In this document: positions 12,301 through 20,170 of the stretch, piece after piece | Layout of the letters: each line of letters begins with the position of its first letter | Position numbering within the stretch: position 1 is the stretch's first letter | NCBI GenBank assembly: GCA_965243095.1 | Contig: OZ251530.1 | Coordinates: 1,488,001 to 1,552,000, forward strand | DNA length: 64,000 nucleotides | Direction of reading: 5' to 3' | Origin: VXYL01 sp965243095 | GTDB lineage: Bacteria; Pseudomonadota; Gammaproteobacteria; Pseudomonadales; Azotimanducaceae | The notes under the pieces: model-generated | Database searches by the model: none | The model's input: only the letters and a program-made list of their open reading frames with translations | Told to the model about the DNA's origin: nothing | Position numbers and translations under genes: made by a program

Positions 12301-12814
12301 CGATGGCCAACGCGCTCCAGAACGCCACTGCCGTTGGCGCATCGACAAAGGCGAAAGTTGCCAAAGACCACGGCTCGAAAGCCAGCACCGCGCCTTCGCC
12401 GTAACTGTCGATCCACGCCGCGCCCACGGTCAGGGCGCTGTAGAGCGCGGCCATCAACCAGCCGAGCAGCAACAAGGCCGTGAAGCGACCGGCAACCAAC
12501 GCCAAGTTCGAACACGGCCGGCTGTGCAGCGCGTCCGCGATTCCCTCGCGCCGGTGGCGTGCGTCGGCATCGCTCGCGATCAGCACCAGCCCCAAGAGCA
12601 GCACGCCCAACACCACCGCGCCGATGCCGTGCGCCAACAGCCGCGGCGGCACCGAGTTGGGGTTGAAGGCGGCGTAGTGGCGAATCGAAAGGTGGAGGAA
12701 CATCGCCATGCCGGCGCCAACGGCGAACACCGCTAGGAGCCAGACGCGCGCGCCTCGGATGAGCGACCGCGCCTCGGCGCGCGCCATGACGAACGTCTCC
12801 ACCTGTCGATCCAC
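9353..12814 (-). CDS. ABC-2-type permease fused to M1-like pseudo-peptidase and golvesin-like domain
   Basis: 1,153 residues. The first ~280 hold about six or more hydrophobic helices in an ABC-2 permease layout. The next ~500 resemble the M1 aminopeptidase region of known permease/M1 fusions (HLAEVPGRLRTYGSVYTN), but the zinc motif HExxH is absent, with THQHLFGLQVHATG roughly where it should be. Residues ~960-1110 look like a golvesin/Xly beta-sandwich (YHLPGRKFSGIFAPYGG and TNQTEGARVIADAIRW). No ATP-binding subunit is encoded next to it, which is unusual. An ATG at 12787 (MARAEARS) is an alternative start. Its substrate is unknown; a catalytic peptidase role is unlikely. Confidence 0.7.
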   Translation of the reverse strand: MDRQVETFVMARAEARSLIRGARVWLLAVFAVGAGMAMFLHLSIRHYAAFNPNSVPPRLLAHGIGAVVLGVLLLGLVLIASDADARHRREGIADALHSRPCSNLALVAGRFTALLLLGWLMAALYSALTVGAAWIDSYGEGAVLAFEPWSLATFAFVDAPTAVAFWSALAIALAAVLGRWLAALIALALLGLQGWALYHTPLGMLALISTVGDAAAIASDLAPRGVDAQAWIHRVALLVVAGGLLFIAAAAYPRPDATRRRVRVLLGAVLASSGLACGIALAEQQRTDWREREQWAAVHKSLRNEPRADLQRIAGRVVITPGELELAVDLHLVRPPDEPSDEIMLSLNPGLVVESVLVDGREVSFRHEHGLLKVRLAGGSAPPPTREGLVLTVHAAGVPIERFAYLDSVLDAGERSLAESRLHILGTEASLFENDYVALMPSTRWLPLPGANYPEDGAASPDTGFFHLELEIGVPSGWLVVAPGRAKPLPRESGHGDSSWFHVYTSAPVSQAAVFAAPFERRSTRIGDVQFTVFLHPRHMAPFHAYDADAIAELKASVAFGLRNANAQGHVFPHDVFHLAEVPGRLRTYGSVYTNANTALPAMALLREYAFSTVRKWDWNDDGRLGEVRRYFDQDFMGGNPLATTHQHLFGLQVHATGSYAFRLLMEEAAKRAVGKWFGGGADDFLGHSFASAESLPVLGAIVADTAPVRHAMLHRRSVKWEWAEGVPLDHADPTAHPRTLSAFVRKANALGDQLNAELGNATAVFAELRQRTAFHAQDVEAAAQRQGAEVHIAKYLQATQAPGFLFSRPRAFRLPDAEDGSPRYQVTLRVQNAEPADGLVLMRYHADTHVQNFYFIGKPIAVPGCAALELGMLAADPPTGVSVDPFYSLNREHVHLPVPDFDFENAVPAEPFVGARPIAWPDEPEAGIVVDDLEARFDDNPSGAGYLVDALARRWRTLTEANEFRDAGLPILLHGPAQRRWYRAATPWAWGRYRQTLAWTPAGAGRHRAVFPAALAAGRWRLEYHLPGRKFSGIFAPYGGLGRERHGTLNIEVYDGERSRSVPFDAAAATAGWNPVADFDLRSGTVQVHITNQTEGARVIADAIRWQPADADTRAAFKALRASRQASSVGTDATTDTLARQPKRATSCPATG

Positions 12815-12953
12815 TACTTGCTGCGGTAAGTGGGCACCACGCTTTTCCCTTCATCCTTTAGGCGCTTGAACACGCCCAAAGGTTCATTTTTTTCGTAGGC
12901 CTAGGGCTAGCCGGCGAGACGGGTTGGCGAACCCGCGGCCCCGACGCCGCCAA
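12815..12953. other. Intergenic region between two leftward genes
   Basis: About 140 bases. It holds a short perfect hairpin, GGGTTGGCGAACCC at 12921-12934, close to the end of the acyl-CoA ligase gene, and a run of seven T at about 12889. The spacing between the two is too large for a clean intrinsic terminator. Confidence 0.3.
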
Positions 12954-14507
12954 TCACACGATGCGGCTGCCCGTCTTGCCCCAGTACTCGTCCTTGAGCA
13001 GCCGCTTGTAGAGTTTGCCGGTGGGCAGGCGCGGCAGTTCGGCGCGGAAGTCCACGCTCTTCGGGCATTTGTAGTGGGCGATGCGCTCGCGGGCGTAGGC
13101 GATGATCTCGGCCTCCAGCGCGGCATCGGCGTGGACGCCTTCGGCGGGCTGCACCACCGCCTTCACTTCCTCGCCCATCTCGTCGTTGGGCACGCCGATG
13201 ACGGCCACGTCCGCGACTTTCGGATGCAGCGCCAAGGCGTCCTCGATCTCCTGCGGATAGATGTTCACGCCGCCGGAAATGATCATGAACGTGGCGCGGT
13301 CGGTGAGGTAGAGATAGCCGTCGTCATCCAGATAGCCGACATCGCCCAAAGCGGTCCAGTTCGGGTGCGCCGGATGCTGCACGTCCTTGGTTTTCTCCGG
13401 GTCTTTCAAATACGCGAACGGCATGGCGGGCAACTCGAAATACACGATGCCCGGTTCGCCGTTCGGCAGCGCGGCGCCGCTCTCGTCGCAGATATGCAGC
13501 GTGCCGAGGATGGCCTTGCCCACCGTGCCCGGGTGTGCGAGCCACTCCTCCGGCCCGCAATGCGTGAAGCCGTTCATCTCCGTGCCGCCGTAGTACTCGT
13601 ACAGGATCGGCCCCCACCAGTCGAACATGCGCCGCTTCACCTCCGGCGGGCAGGGCGCGGCGGCGTGAATAGCCACCTTGTGCGAGGAAAGATCGAAGCC
13701 CTCGCGTTCGCTCGCCGGCAGCTTCAGCATGCGCGTGAACATGGTGGGCACCCACTGGCTGTGCGTCACGCGGTGGTCTTCGATGGCTTGCAGCGCATGC
13801 GCGGGATCGAAGCGGCGCAGCATCACCACGGTGCCGCCGAGGGCTTGCACGGCTTGGCTGAAACCGATCGGCGCCGAGTGGTAGAGCGGCGCCGGCGAGA
13901 GATACACCGTGTCCTCGCCGAATCCCCACAGCGTACGCTGCAAGCCGGCCACCGGGCTCGCCTCGCTGTCGATGGAGGTCTCCGGCAGCGGGCGCACGAT
14001 CCCCTTCGGCCGGCCGGTGGTGCCGGAACTGTAGAGCATGAACGCGCCAGCGGGCTGCTCGGCAAGCGGCTCGGCGGGATGGGCGGCGAGGGCGTCGTCC
14101 AAGTCCGCGTAGACGCCTTCGGCGCCGTCCGCCATCAACCAAACGCGGCAACCGGGCGCGAACGCCGGAATGTCCGCCGCAGTGGCCGTCAACGCCTTGG
14201 AAGCGATCAACGCCTGGGACTCCGAGTTGTCCAAGATGTAGCCGGCTTCCTCGGCCGTGAGGTAGCGGTTCACCGTGGTCAGGTAAAGGCCGGAGCGCAA
14301 CGCCGCCCACACCACATCGAAGTAGGCGAGGTTGTTCTCCATGAAGATGGAGACGTGATCGCCCCGCCGCAGCCCGGCGTCCCACAACAGTTGCGCGAGC
14401 CGGTTGGAGCGGTCGTTCAACTCGCCATAGCTCCGCACCGCGCCGGTGGCGGCGTCCACCGCCGCCGGCTTGTCGGGGAATACGGTTGCCCAATGTCCCG
14501 GGTACAT
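12954..14507 (-). CDS. Acyl-CoA ligase (AMP-forming), FadD-like
   Basis: 517 residues from ATG 14507 (MYPGHWATVFPDKPAAV). Earlier in-frame Met codons would add sequence that does not look coding. Adenylate-forming signatures are all present: phosphate loop MLYSSGTTGRPKG, YEYYGGTEMNGFTH, LGDVGYLDDDGYLYLTDR, ISGGVNIYPQEIED and the C-terminal catalytic Lys in RLPTGKLYKRL. It should activate a carboxylic acid with ATP to acyl-AMP and then acyl-CoA. The chain length cannot be read from the sequence; overall it resembles medium/long-chain fatty-acid or CaiC-like ligases. It is transcribed alone, divergent from the defence-like island. Confidence 0.88.
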   Translation of the reverse strand: MYPGHWATVFPDKPAAVDAATGAVRSYGELNDRSNRLAQLLWDAGLRRGDHVSIFMENNLAYFDVVWAALRSGLYLTTVNRYLTAEEAGYILDNSESQALIASKALTATAADIPAFAPGCRVWLMADGAEGVYADLDDALAAHPAEPLAEQPAGAFMLYSSGTTGRPKGIVRPLPETSIDSEASPVAGLQRTLWGFGEDTVYLSPAPLYHSAPIGFSQAVQALGGTVVMLRRFDPAHALQAIEDHRVTHSQWVPTMFTRMLKLPASEREGFDLSSHKVAIHAAAPCPPEVKRRMFDWWGPILYEYYGGTEMNGFTHCGPEEWLAHPGTVGKAILGTLHICDESGAALPNGEPGIVYFELPAMPFAYLKDPEKTKDVQHPAHPNWTALGDVGYLDDDGYLYLTDRATFMIISGGVNIYPQEIEDALALHPKVADVAVIGVPNDEMGEEVKAVVQPAEGVHADAALEAEIIAYARERIAHYKCPKSVDFRAELPRLPTGKLYKRLLKDEYWGKTGSRIV

Positions 14508-14710
14508 CGTGTGTGCAACTCCGTGAAGCGGTGCGCGTGAGGCTAACGAACTCCGCCGCCGATTGCGACACACTTGGCGCACCGTCAGCGGTTGGGGCCA
14601 AGCGGAAAAAGCGCCGCTGGGTCACGCGGCGTGGGTTCGCCGGGGCGGCGTGTATAACCTCCTATGGAGTATGCTCCACCCGTGCAGCCGACCTTGCAGC
14701 CATCGCGGGA

Positions 14711-15734
14711 ATGGCCATTCGACCCATGCGCCAAACACCACGTTCCACCGCTCTGACGACAGGCCAAGTAGTCGAACGCCTGCTGGAGACCGTTGGCGGC
14801 CAAATCGTCGCCTGCAATGTCGTGGCTGGCATCCAGAATCGCCTAGTCGACGCTGCGTGGGCCGCGCAGGTGCTGGCATGGATGGGCACACTCGGTAGCC
14901 ACGATGACCTTCTCCGAGCATTAGACGATCTCAGGATGCACCGGCACCCATCAACTGCATCGCCTTCCCACCTGCCCGACGTCAGGCTGCGTGACACCGG
15001 CGCTACCGTTCTGTTCGATGTTGAAGTTTCCCACGTCCTGCCGGCGCGGAATCTGAGGCGGTTGATGTCTGACCACGATAAGCGACGTCTTGCGAGGGAA
15101 GGCTTGGCGTTACCGTGGTCGCAACCGGAGGTTTTTGCGCGCGACGTAGATGGGTGGCAGCGCAAACCCGTCCACGCCCATGGTTCGGATCAATCCCGCA
15201 GCCACCCTCGGCCGACCACACGACATCGTTTGGTTCACCCGTCGCGCCGCACTCGACGATGCGTTGAACGGTGTGCCACTTGCCGCCCGCGCCCAGCGAA
15301 CGCGCGACGTGCTGGGCTTGGTGCATCACCAAGAGGGCGATATACTGGCGGCCATGCACTTCCAACCGCCAACGCTGTCGGCCTGCCCGTCCGCCCGCCC
15401 TACGTTTGCGGACGCCGGCAGCAATGCCCGCTTCAAGGCCTGGCCCGACGACGAGGCTGCTCGCGAGGAGCGCAGTTGGGGGCGCACGGTAGACCTGCAC
15501 GCTCTCAGTGAGTCCGCCCCATCAGTGGACGGATGCCCGGAACGCATAGCAAAGTCCATAGACGGCCGTTCGCTCTCCAACGGCACGACCTTCGAGTTCG
15601 AACTGCTGGGCGCTGTTCAAGCGTCCGCCGACCGAGGAAGTGAAGCCGACGCCGCATTCGCTAGGAGGCTATCGGGCGGGCGGACGGTCGCGGAACTCGG
15701 CGCCGAGCTGAAGACCCTCACAGGAACACACTGA
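14711..15734 (+). pseudogene. Unknown gene A of a candidate defence operon, apparently frameshifted
   Basis: Coding character runs in one frame from ATG 14711 (MAIRPMRQTPRSTALTTG) to about 15170. It then continues in another frame from about 15180 (MVRINPAATLGRPHDIVWF) to the stop at 15734. The span is 1,024 bases, one more than a multiple of three, as expected for a single inserted base near 15150-15185. The repaired product would be about 340 residues, soluble, with no motif I recognise (VDAAWAAQVLAWMG and VLGLVHHQEGDILAAM are clear segments). It ends 10 bases before gene B, so it heads a three-gene operon with gene B and the nuclease. The shift could be a real mutation or a sequence error. 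Confidence 0.55.
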
Positions 15735-16002
15735 CTAGCGCGGCATGTCCAAACAACCCACGCCATTTGATCCCAACGGAGCTGAAGCCGACGACGTTCG
15801 CCTGTGGATGCAAGCGGGCTTGGAGGGCTACTTCAAGCACAACATGGGACGGTGGGCTTTCCGCCCGCTAGAGCGCTATGTGGACGTGAGGTACGACCTG
15901 GCAGAAGACCTGCGTGCGATCTATCAGGATGTGGAACCCCACGCCCAAGGACGTTGGCGCATCGCGATACGAGATCTGCTAGCCATGCAGGGGCGCGACC
16001 TC

Positions 16003-16006
16003 TCTA
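16003..16006. repeat. Target-site duplication TCTA, left copy
   Basis: TCTA directly outside the left inverted repeat, matched by TCTA at 17638-17641 outside the right one. Removing one copy with the element restores the host reading frame exactly. Confidence 0.9.
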
Positions 16007-17637
16007 CCCTATTGTTGCAGGTTTTCGCCGAACTATGTGGCAAGGGCGGCGAGGTATTCGGACATGGCTTCTTCCGTTTGTCGTCGCGCATGATGGATAG
16101 CACGGGTTTTCCGGCTCGGTTCAGGAAGCGGCCGGCGCGGAGCAGGAAGTCGTTGCGCATCGTCCGCGGTTGGGCGAACGACCAGAGCGGCGAGCGCTTG
16201 GCGGTGGTGCGCCGGGAAGGGGCGCGCGTCGCCATCCGCAGTTCCCGGCCCAGGTTGTGGGCGAGCACGGCGGCGAGGGAGAAGAGGCGGTTGGCGGCCT
16301 CCTTGCGGCTCGGCGCGTAGCCGAGGCCGCACTGCGACTTGAGTTCGGCGAACATCCCCTCCCGGGCGCCGCGGCCCTCGTGGAACAGCGCCACGCTGCG
16401 GGCGCGGACGCGCTTGTTGGTCACGACGGCCTTGAACTCGAAGCCGTGCTCCCGGGGCTCGAACAGGTCGAGTTGGAGAGGCCCCTTGCGGCGGACGGGA
16501 ACGCGCCGGCGAAGGATGACCACGCGGCGGCGGCGATCCCAGCCGGCGGGTTTCCAGCGCGGCTCGAAGTACGTCAGGCCGCGCCCGGCGCGGTGCCAGA
16601 CGCGGCGGTCGTTCACCATCGCGCGGAGTTCGGCGAAGCGGGCGAACGGCACCGACACCGAGTATTCGACGCCGCGCCGCTCCAGCTCGCCGAGCAGCGC
16701 ACCGTCGAAGAACGCCGCGTCCATGCGCGTCTCCAGGCGGACGCCGGGCAGCGCGGCGGCCAGCCGCGTCGTCTGTTCGCCAATGAAGTCGAAGGCTCCC
16801 GTCGAGTCCGCCACGTTGCCCGGACGGTGCAGCAGGTCGAGCACCTGGCCGGTCTGCGCCACGGTCGCGAACAGCGGCCAGCAGCTCCGCTCGCCCTTGC
16901 GCGCCGGGTTGTAGCCCACCGCCGTTCCCTCCGCCAGCCGCCGCGTCGCCAGCACCGTGCCGTCGAAATCCACCGTCACCCGCCGCGGCGCCAGTTCGCG
17001 CAGCCGCTCCACCGCCATGTCCCGCGACAGCGACCGCACCCGGTCCGCGTCCCGCGCGCCCACGTCCGACAACGACCGCGACACCGTGGACACGTCCGGC
17101 AGCCGCCGCAGCCCCACCGCCCGGCGCACCGCCTCGTCGTTCCGGTAGCGCGCCATGTCGCGCAGCTGGCGGCAGCCGAGCAGCAGATGCACCACCAGCA
17201 GCAGCGCCACCACGTGCGGCGCGTAGGCGCGCCGTCCCGGCTCGCGGAAGCAGCCGCGCAGCCGCTCCTTCAGCCCGAGGCGCGAGAACAGGCGCTGGAA
17301 CACCACCAGCCCGGCGTGCGAGGTGAGGCTCTGGGACTCGAACCGGACCTCCGGCCCGCTTCCGGTTTTGCCGCCGACCTCTTTCCTGATACGATTCACT
17401 TCGGCGGTCTCCTTCGATGCTGTTTTCGATACGCACCATCGTACCAAAGGAGACCGCCATTTTCGTTCCCGGAATCAATGAACAACCGTTTTCGGAATCC
17501 CGCCGAGGCGCGCAAACGCGGCCCCGGACAACCTCACTTCCAGTGGCCTTGACCGGGAACGGCACCGCCGGCGGCGCTCCCTACGCAATCGCCGCGTTTT
17601 CTCGAACCTCGAACGACTTCAAGCTGCAACAATAGGG
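16007..17637 (-). mobile_element. Complete IS1380-family insertion sequence, 1,631 bp
   Basis: Bounded by 14-bp perfect terminal inverted repeats CCCTATTGTTGCAG (16007-16020 and, inverted, 17624-17637) and flanked by a 4-bp direct repeat TCTA (16003-16006 and 17638-17641). Length, single large transposase and 4-bp target duplication all fit the IS1380 family. It lies inside gene B, antisense to it. Confidence 0.92.
16033..17447 (-). CDS. IS1380-family transposase, C terminus apparently frameshifted
   Basis: DDE transposase with VTVDFDGTVLATRRLAEG (first catalytic Asp strand), TRMDAAFFDGALLGELERRG (second) and AELKSQCGLGYAPSRKEAAN (Glu region), then LFSLAAVLAHNLGRELR. As read from ATG 17447 the frame does not stop inside the element but runs to 15924 in host DNA. 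A stop in the next frame at 16033 (after EEAMSEYLAALAT) fits the usual C terminus. Adding one A to the AAA at about 16080 would join the two, so one base seems to have been lost. Loss of only the last ~15 residues may or may not abolish activity. The exact start is uncertain. Confidence 0.85.
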
Positions 17638-18203
17638 TCTAGGCGGGAAGCAACTCGGATACTCATAGATTTCGCCGCGCTCATTCGCGCCTACGAAGTC
17701 CTAGATGTGCTGCCCGCTTTGGCTTCCAACGACCCGGAATTCCTGCTGGACCAAGTCGTGGGGGCCGCCGTGGCGTTGGCCAACCAGACCGACGCCGCAC
17801 GAGTCTGCCTGCAACGCCTTCACACTTCCCCGTCGTTCTCGGAGGATTACGCTGGCCTTGTCTTGGTGGCCTTGTGCCATGTGGACCCGGACGGGTGGTT
17901 GCGCCATGTGGAGAATCTCGCCCAAGCCATGAACGTCCTCGCCAGTCGGCTGGATGACGGCTCCACCGCTCTCCGCTCCTTCGCCGGTCGCATACTCGAA
18001 GCCATCAGCCTGAGCCGCCTTGACTGTCCGACCCTGAATCGCCTAGCGCGTTTGGAATCGACTTGGCTGTGGAACGAGTGGCTTGGCAAACCTGACTCCC
18101 TGCTACGCTACGAAGCCGAGCCCGGATCAAGTCCGCGCCTTTCCCTCCGCGCAAACCACGCGCAATCCATCGGTCTAGACGAGCCACTCGCAGCCTACGG
18201 TTG

Positions 18204-19553
18204 ATGGCGGCGGCTATGGTTGACAACCGCACGAAACAGACCTCGCGACGGGAGCTGGAGCGATTCTTCGCCGAGGTAGCCCCTCGGTTGGACACCGCTG
18301 CGACGTTGGACGCCGAGTTGGACCGGCAGCTCGCGCGCCGGTTCAACGTGTTCCGCTACTTGCGAGCGGACGAGGTGGGATTCTCTAGGATGATCGCGGA
18401 TTTGCTGGATCCCAACGGCGACCACGGCCAAGGAACGCTGTTCTTGAAACTCTTGACCGACAAGCTGGATTTCGCAAAGGGAGTGAGTCTGGGCCACGCC
18501 GAGGTCAAGACGGAGCGGAAGATCGATGGTCGTAGCCTCGACATCAGCGTCGATATCGGCAGAGAGCATTGCCTCGCCATCGAGAGCAAGAGCAACTTCG
18601 CCGGCGATGGGGAAAGCCAAGTCGAAGACTATCTCAAGTCGCTTAAGCGCTACCGCAACTCCCTGCTCCTTTACCTTTCCCCCACTGGCGCCGGGCCTAC
18701 GGAAGCGAGCGTGGGGCCGCAAACCGTCAAGGAACTTAAGACGAAGACGCCCCGAAACTTCGCCATCATGCCATGCGACTCGCCGAGGGCGCCGTCAGAC
18801 GATGAGTTCGACGAATTGCGTCTGTCGTTCTCCCTCGTCGACTGGTTGGCGGATTGCCGGCGGAACTGCGACGTCGATCGGCTCCACTGGTACCTGCGAG
18901 AAGTGGAAACACACTGTCGGCAACAATATGGAGGGAATCCGGTGACCGACTCAAAGAAGAGCGCAATCGAAAAGTTCGTCCGCGAAGACAGCAAAAACGT
19001 CGCCACAGCACTGGCTGTCTTTGAGGCTTGGCCGGCGGTGGCGTGGAAGATAAAGGAGGAGTTCTGGGGATTGATTTGGAACAAACTACCCGATGGAATG
19101 CTCGGACACGATGACTGGTACTGGGAAGGCTATTTCGGGCCGAGACGGTACGAAAGCTATATCTACGCCTACCGCAAATCCTGGAGACCGTATGAAGTGG
19201 ATGGCGAAAGGACGTTTACACAAATCCGTTTGGACGCGCAGTTGCCGGATGGTACGGGCTGGATTGTTGGCGTTCGGTCGCCCCATGCCAGCGAGTTGTC
19301 CGAAGTTGATCAAAAGAGGCGAAAGGCGCTCGACAAGGAACTCTGGAAACTCGGCAAGAAGCAAAGCCCACACTGGCCTTGCTTTGACGACCAAAAATAC
19401 GGGGACTGGGACTCGCTATCTCCCAAACTGGAAGCAGAGTTGCGCGAGGGCGGTGGCGAAATCAGCACCTACTTTGTCGACAGATTCAAGAGATTCGCCC
19501 GCGAGGCGACTCCGATAATCGACCGCATCGACGGGCGTCGTCCACGCTCCTAA
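18204..19553 (+). CDS. PD-(D/E)XK nuclease family protein (PDDEXK_4-like)
   Basis: 449 residues from ATG 18204, which overlaps the stop of gene B. The N-terminal signature FSRMIADLLDPNGDHGQG is typical of the PDDEXK_4 family. The catalytic core is visible as DISVDIG (Asp about 113) and AIESKSN (Glu about 127, Lys about 129), followed by GDGESQVEDYLKSL. The C-terminal ~200 residues are rich in Trp and Tyr and may bind a ligand or DNA. The family is often found in defence islands, but its substrate is mostly unknown. With genes A and B it forms one operon. Its stop overlaps that of the convergent HNH gene by four bases. GC content is lower than in the core genes, which suggests transfer. Confidence 0.8.
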   Translation: MAAAMVDNRTKQTSRRELERFFAEVAPRLDTAATLDAELDRQLARRFNVFRYLRADEVGFSRMIADLLDPNGDHGQGTLFLKLLTDKLDFAKGVSLGHAEVKTERKIDGRSLDISVDIGREHCLAIESKSNFAGDGESQVEDYLKSLKRYRNSLLLYLSPTGAGPTEASVGPQTVKELKTKTPRNFAIMPCDSPRAPSDDEFDELRLSFSLVDWLADCRRNCDVDRLHWYLREVETHCRQQYGGNPVTDSKKSAIEKFVREDSKNVATALAVFEAWPAVAWKIKEEFWGLIWNKLPDGMLGHDDWYWEGYFGPRRYESYIYAYRKSWRPYEVDGERTFTQIRLDAQLPDGTGWIVGVRSPHASELSEVDQKRRKALDKELWKLGKKQSPHWPCFDDQKYGDWDSLSPKLEAELREGGGEISTYFVDRFKRFAREATPIIDRIDGRRPRS

Positions 19554-20170
19554 ACCTTTGGCGGTGGTGGCGTCAGCCTGTTCTGACGCTCCAGCTCCCT
19601 CGCCACGAACGGGGCGCATCGCTGGAGGTAGGACAGGGAGACCTCGCCGGCCCAATACGCCTGCGCGTATGCGGCCCGCGCCTCGCAGCAGACGTTGTCG
19701 CTCAAGCGCAACTTGGCGATGGTGTCGACGACACGGCGACGCACGTCGGCGGGCAGGCCGCGGCCGGGCACTACTTGGAACTCGACGAGTTCCAACGCAA
19801 ACCATCCCTCGCCGATCTCGAATGGATCCAAGACATCGGCAACGCCCTTGCGGGCGTTCATCAACAAGCACGCCAAGCGGTAGTTGCTCCACTCGTACAC
19901 CTGATCCCACGCTTTGGACTTGGCAACCATGTGGTCGACGCTTGGCGTTCCGACTGCCCGCGGGATGTGCAAGCTCAAGTAGGAGCAGGTGCGGTTGTAG
20001 CTGGTCAGCAAGTCATTGAGAGCACGACGCCAGTAGGGCTTGAACTGGCGAGATGGAATGGAGTCCTCAGATCCGGTTTCTGCCGCTAGCTGGGCGATCA
20101 AGGCCAAGCCCGGCTGCCGCACCTGCTCGTCGAACTCCGGGGGTTCCTTCGCCGGCGTCACTCGGATCAC
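19550..20170 (-). CDS. HNH endonuclease, Septu PtuB-like
   Basis: 206 residues from a GTG at 20170 that overlaps the stop of the ATPase gene as GTGA. The product begins (V)IRVTPAKEPPEFDEQVRQP. The HNH core is TPSVDHMVAKSK (Asp79-His80), then YEWSNYRLACLL and MNARKG with the Asn residues. Such an HNH protein paired with an SMC-like ATPase matches the PtuA/PtuB arrangement of Septu anti-phage systems and related ATPase-HNH pairs. The overlap implies coupled translation and probably a complex. The nuclease role is well supported by motif; the Septu assignment is by architecture. Confidence 0.75.
   Translation of the reverse strand: MIRVTPAKEPPEFDEQVRQPGLALIAQLAAETGSEDSIPSRQFKPYWRRALNDLLTSYNRTCSYLSLHIPRAVGTPSVDHMVAKSKAWDQVYEWSNYRLACLLMNARKGVADVLDPFEIGEGWFALELVEFQVVPGRGLPADVRRRVVDTIAKLRLSDNVCCEARAAYAQAYWAGEVSLSYLQRCAPFVARELERQNRLTPPPPKV

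Larger units (their letters stand above)
15745..18204 (+). pseudogene. Unknown gene B of a candidate defence operon, split by an IS1380-family element
   Basis: The 5' part (15745-16006, MSKQPTPFDPNGAEADD) is cut by an insertion sequence. The 3' part (17642-18204, beginning REATRILIDFAALIRAYEV) continues in the same frame once the element and one copy of the TCTA duplication are removed. The rejoined frame is 825 bases, 274 residues, all open, through the sequence LAMQGRDLS followed by RREATRI. The product is helical and soluble, with no named domain I recognise. Its stop overlaps the ATG of the nuclease gene (TGATG), and it starts 10 bases after gene A. This is a textbook insertional inactivation and is probably recent, because neither half has decayed. 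Confidence 0.8.
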
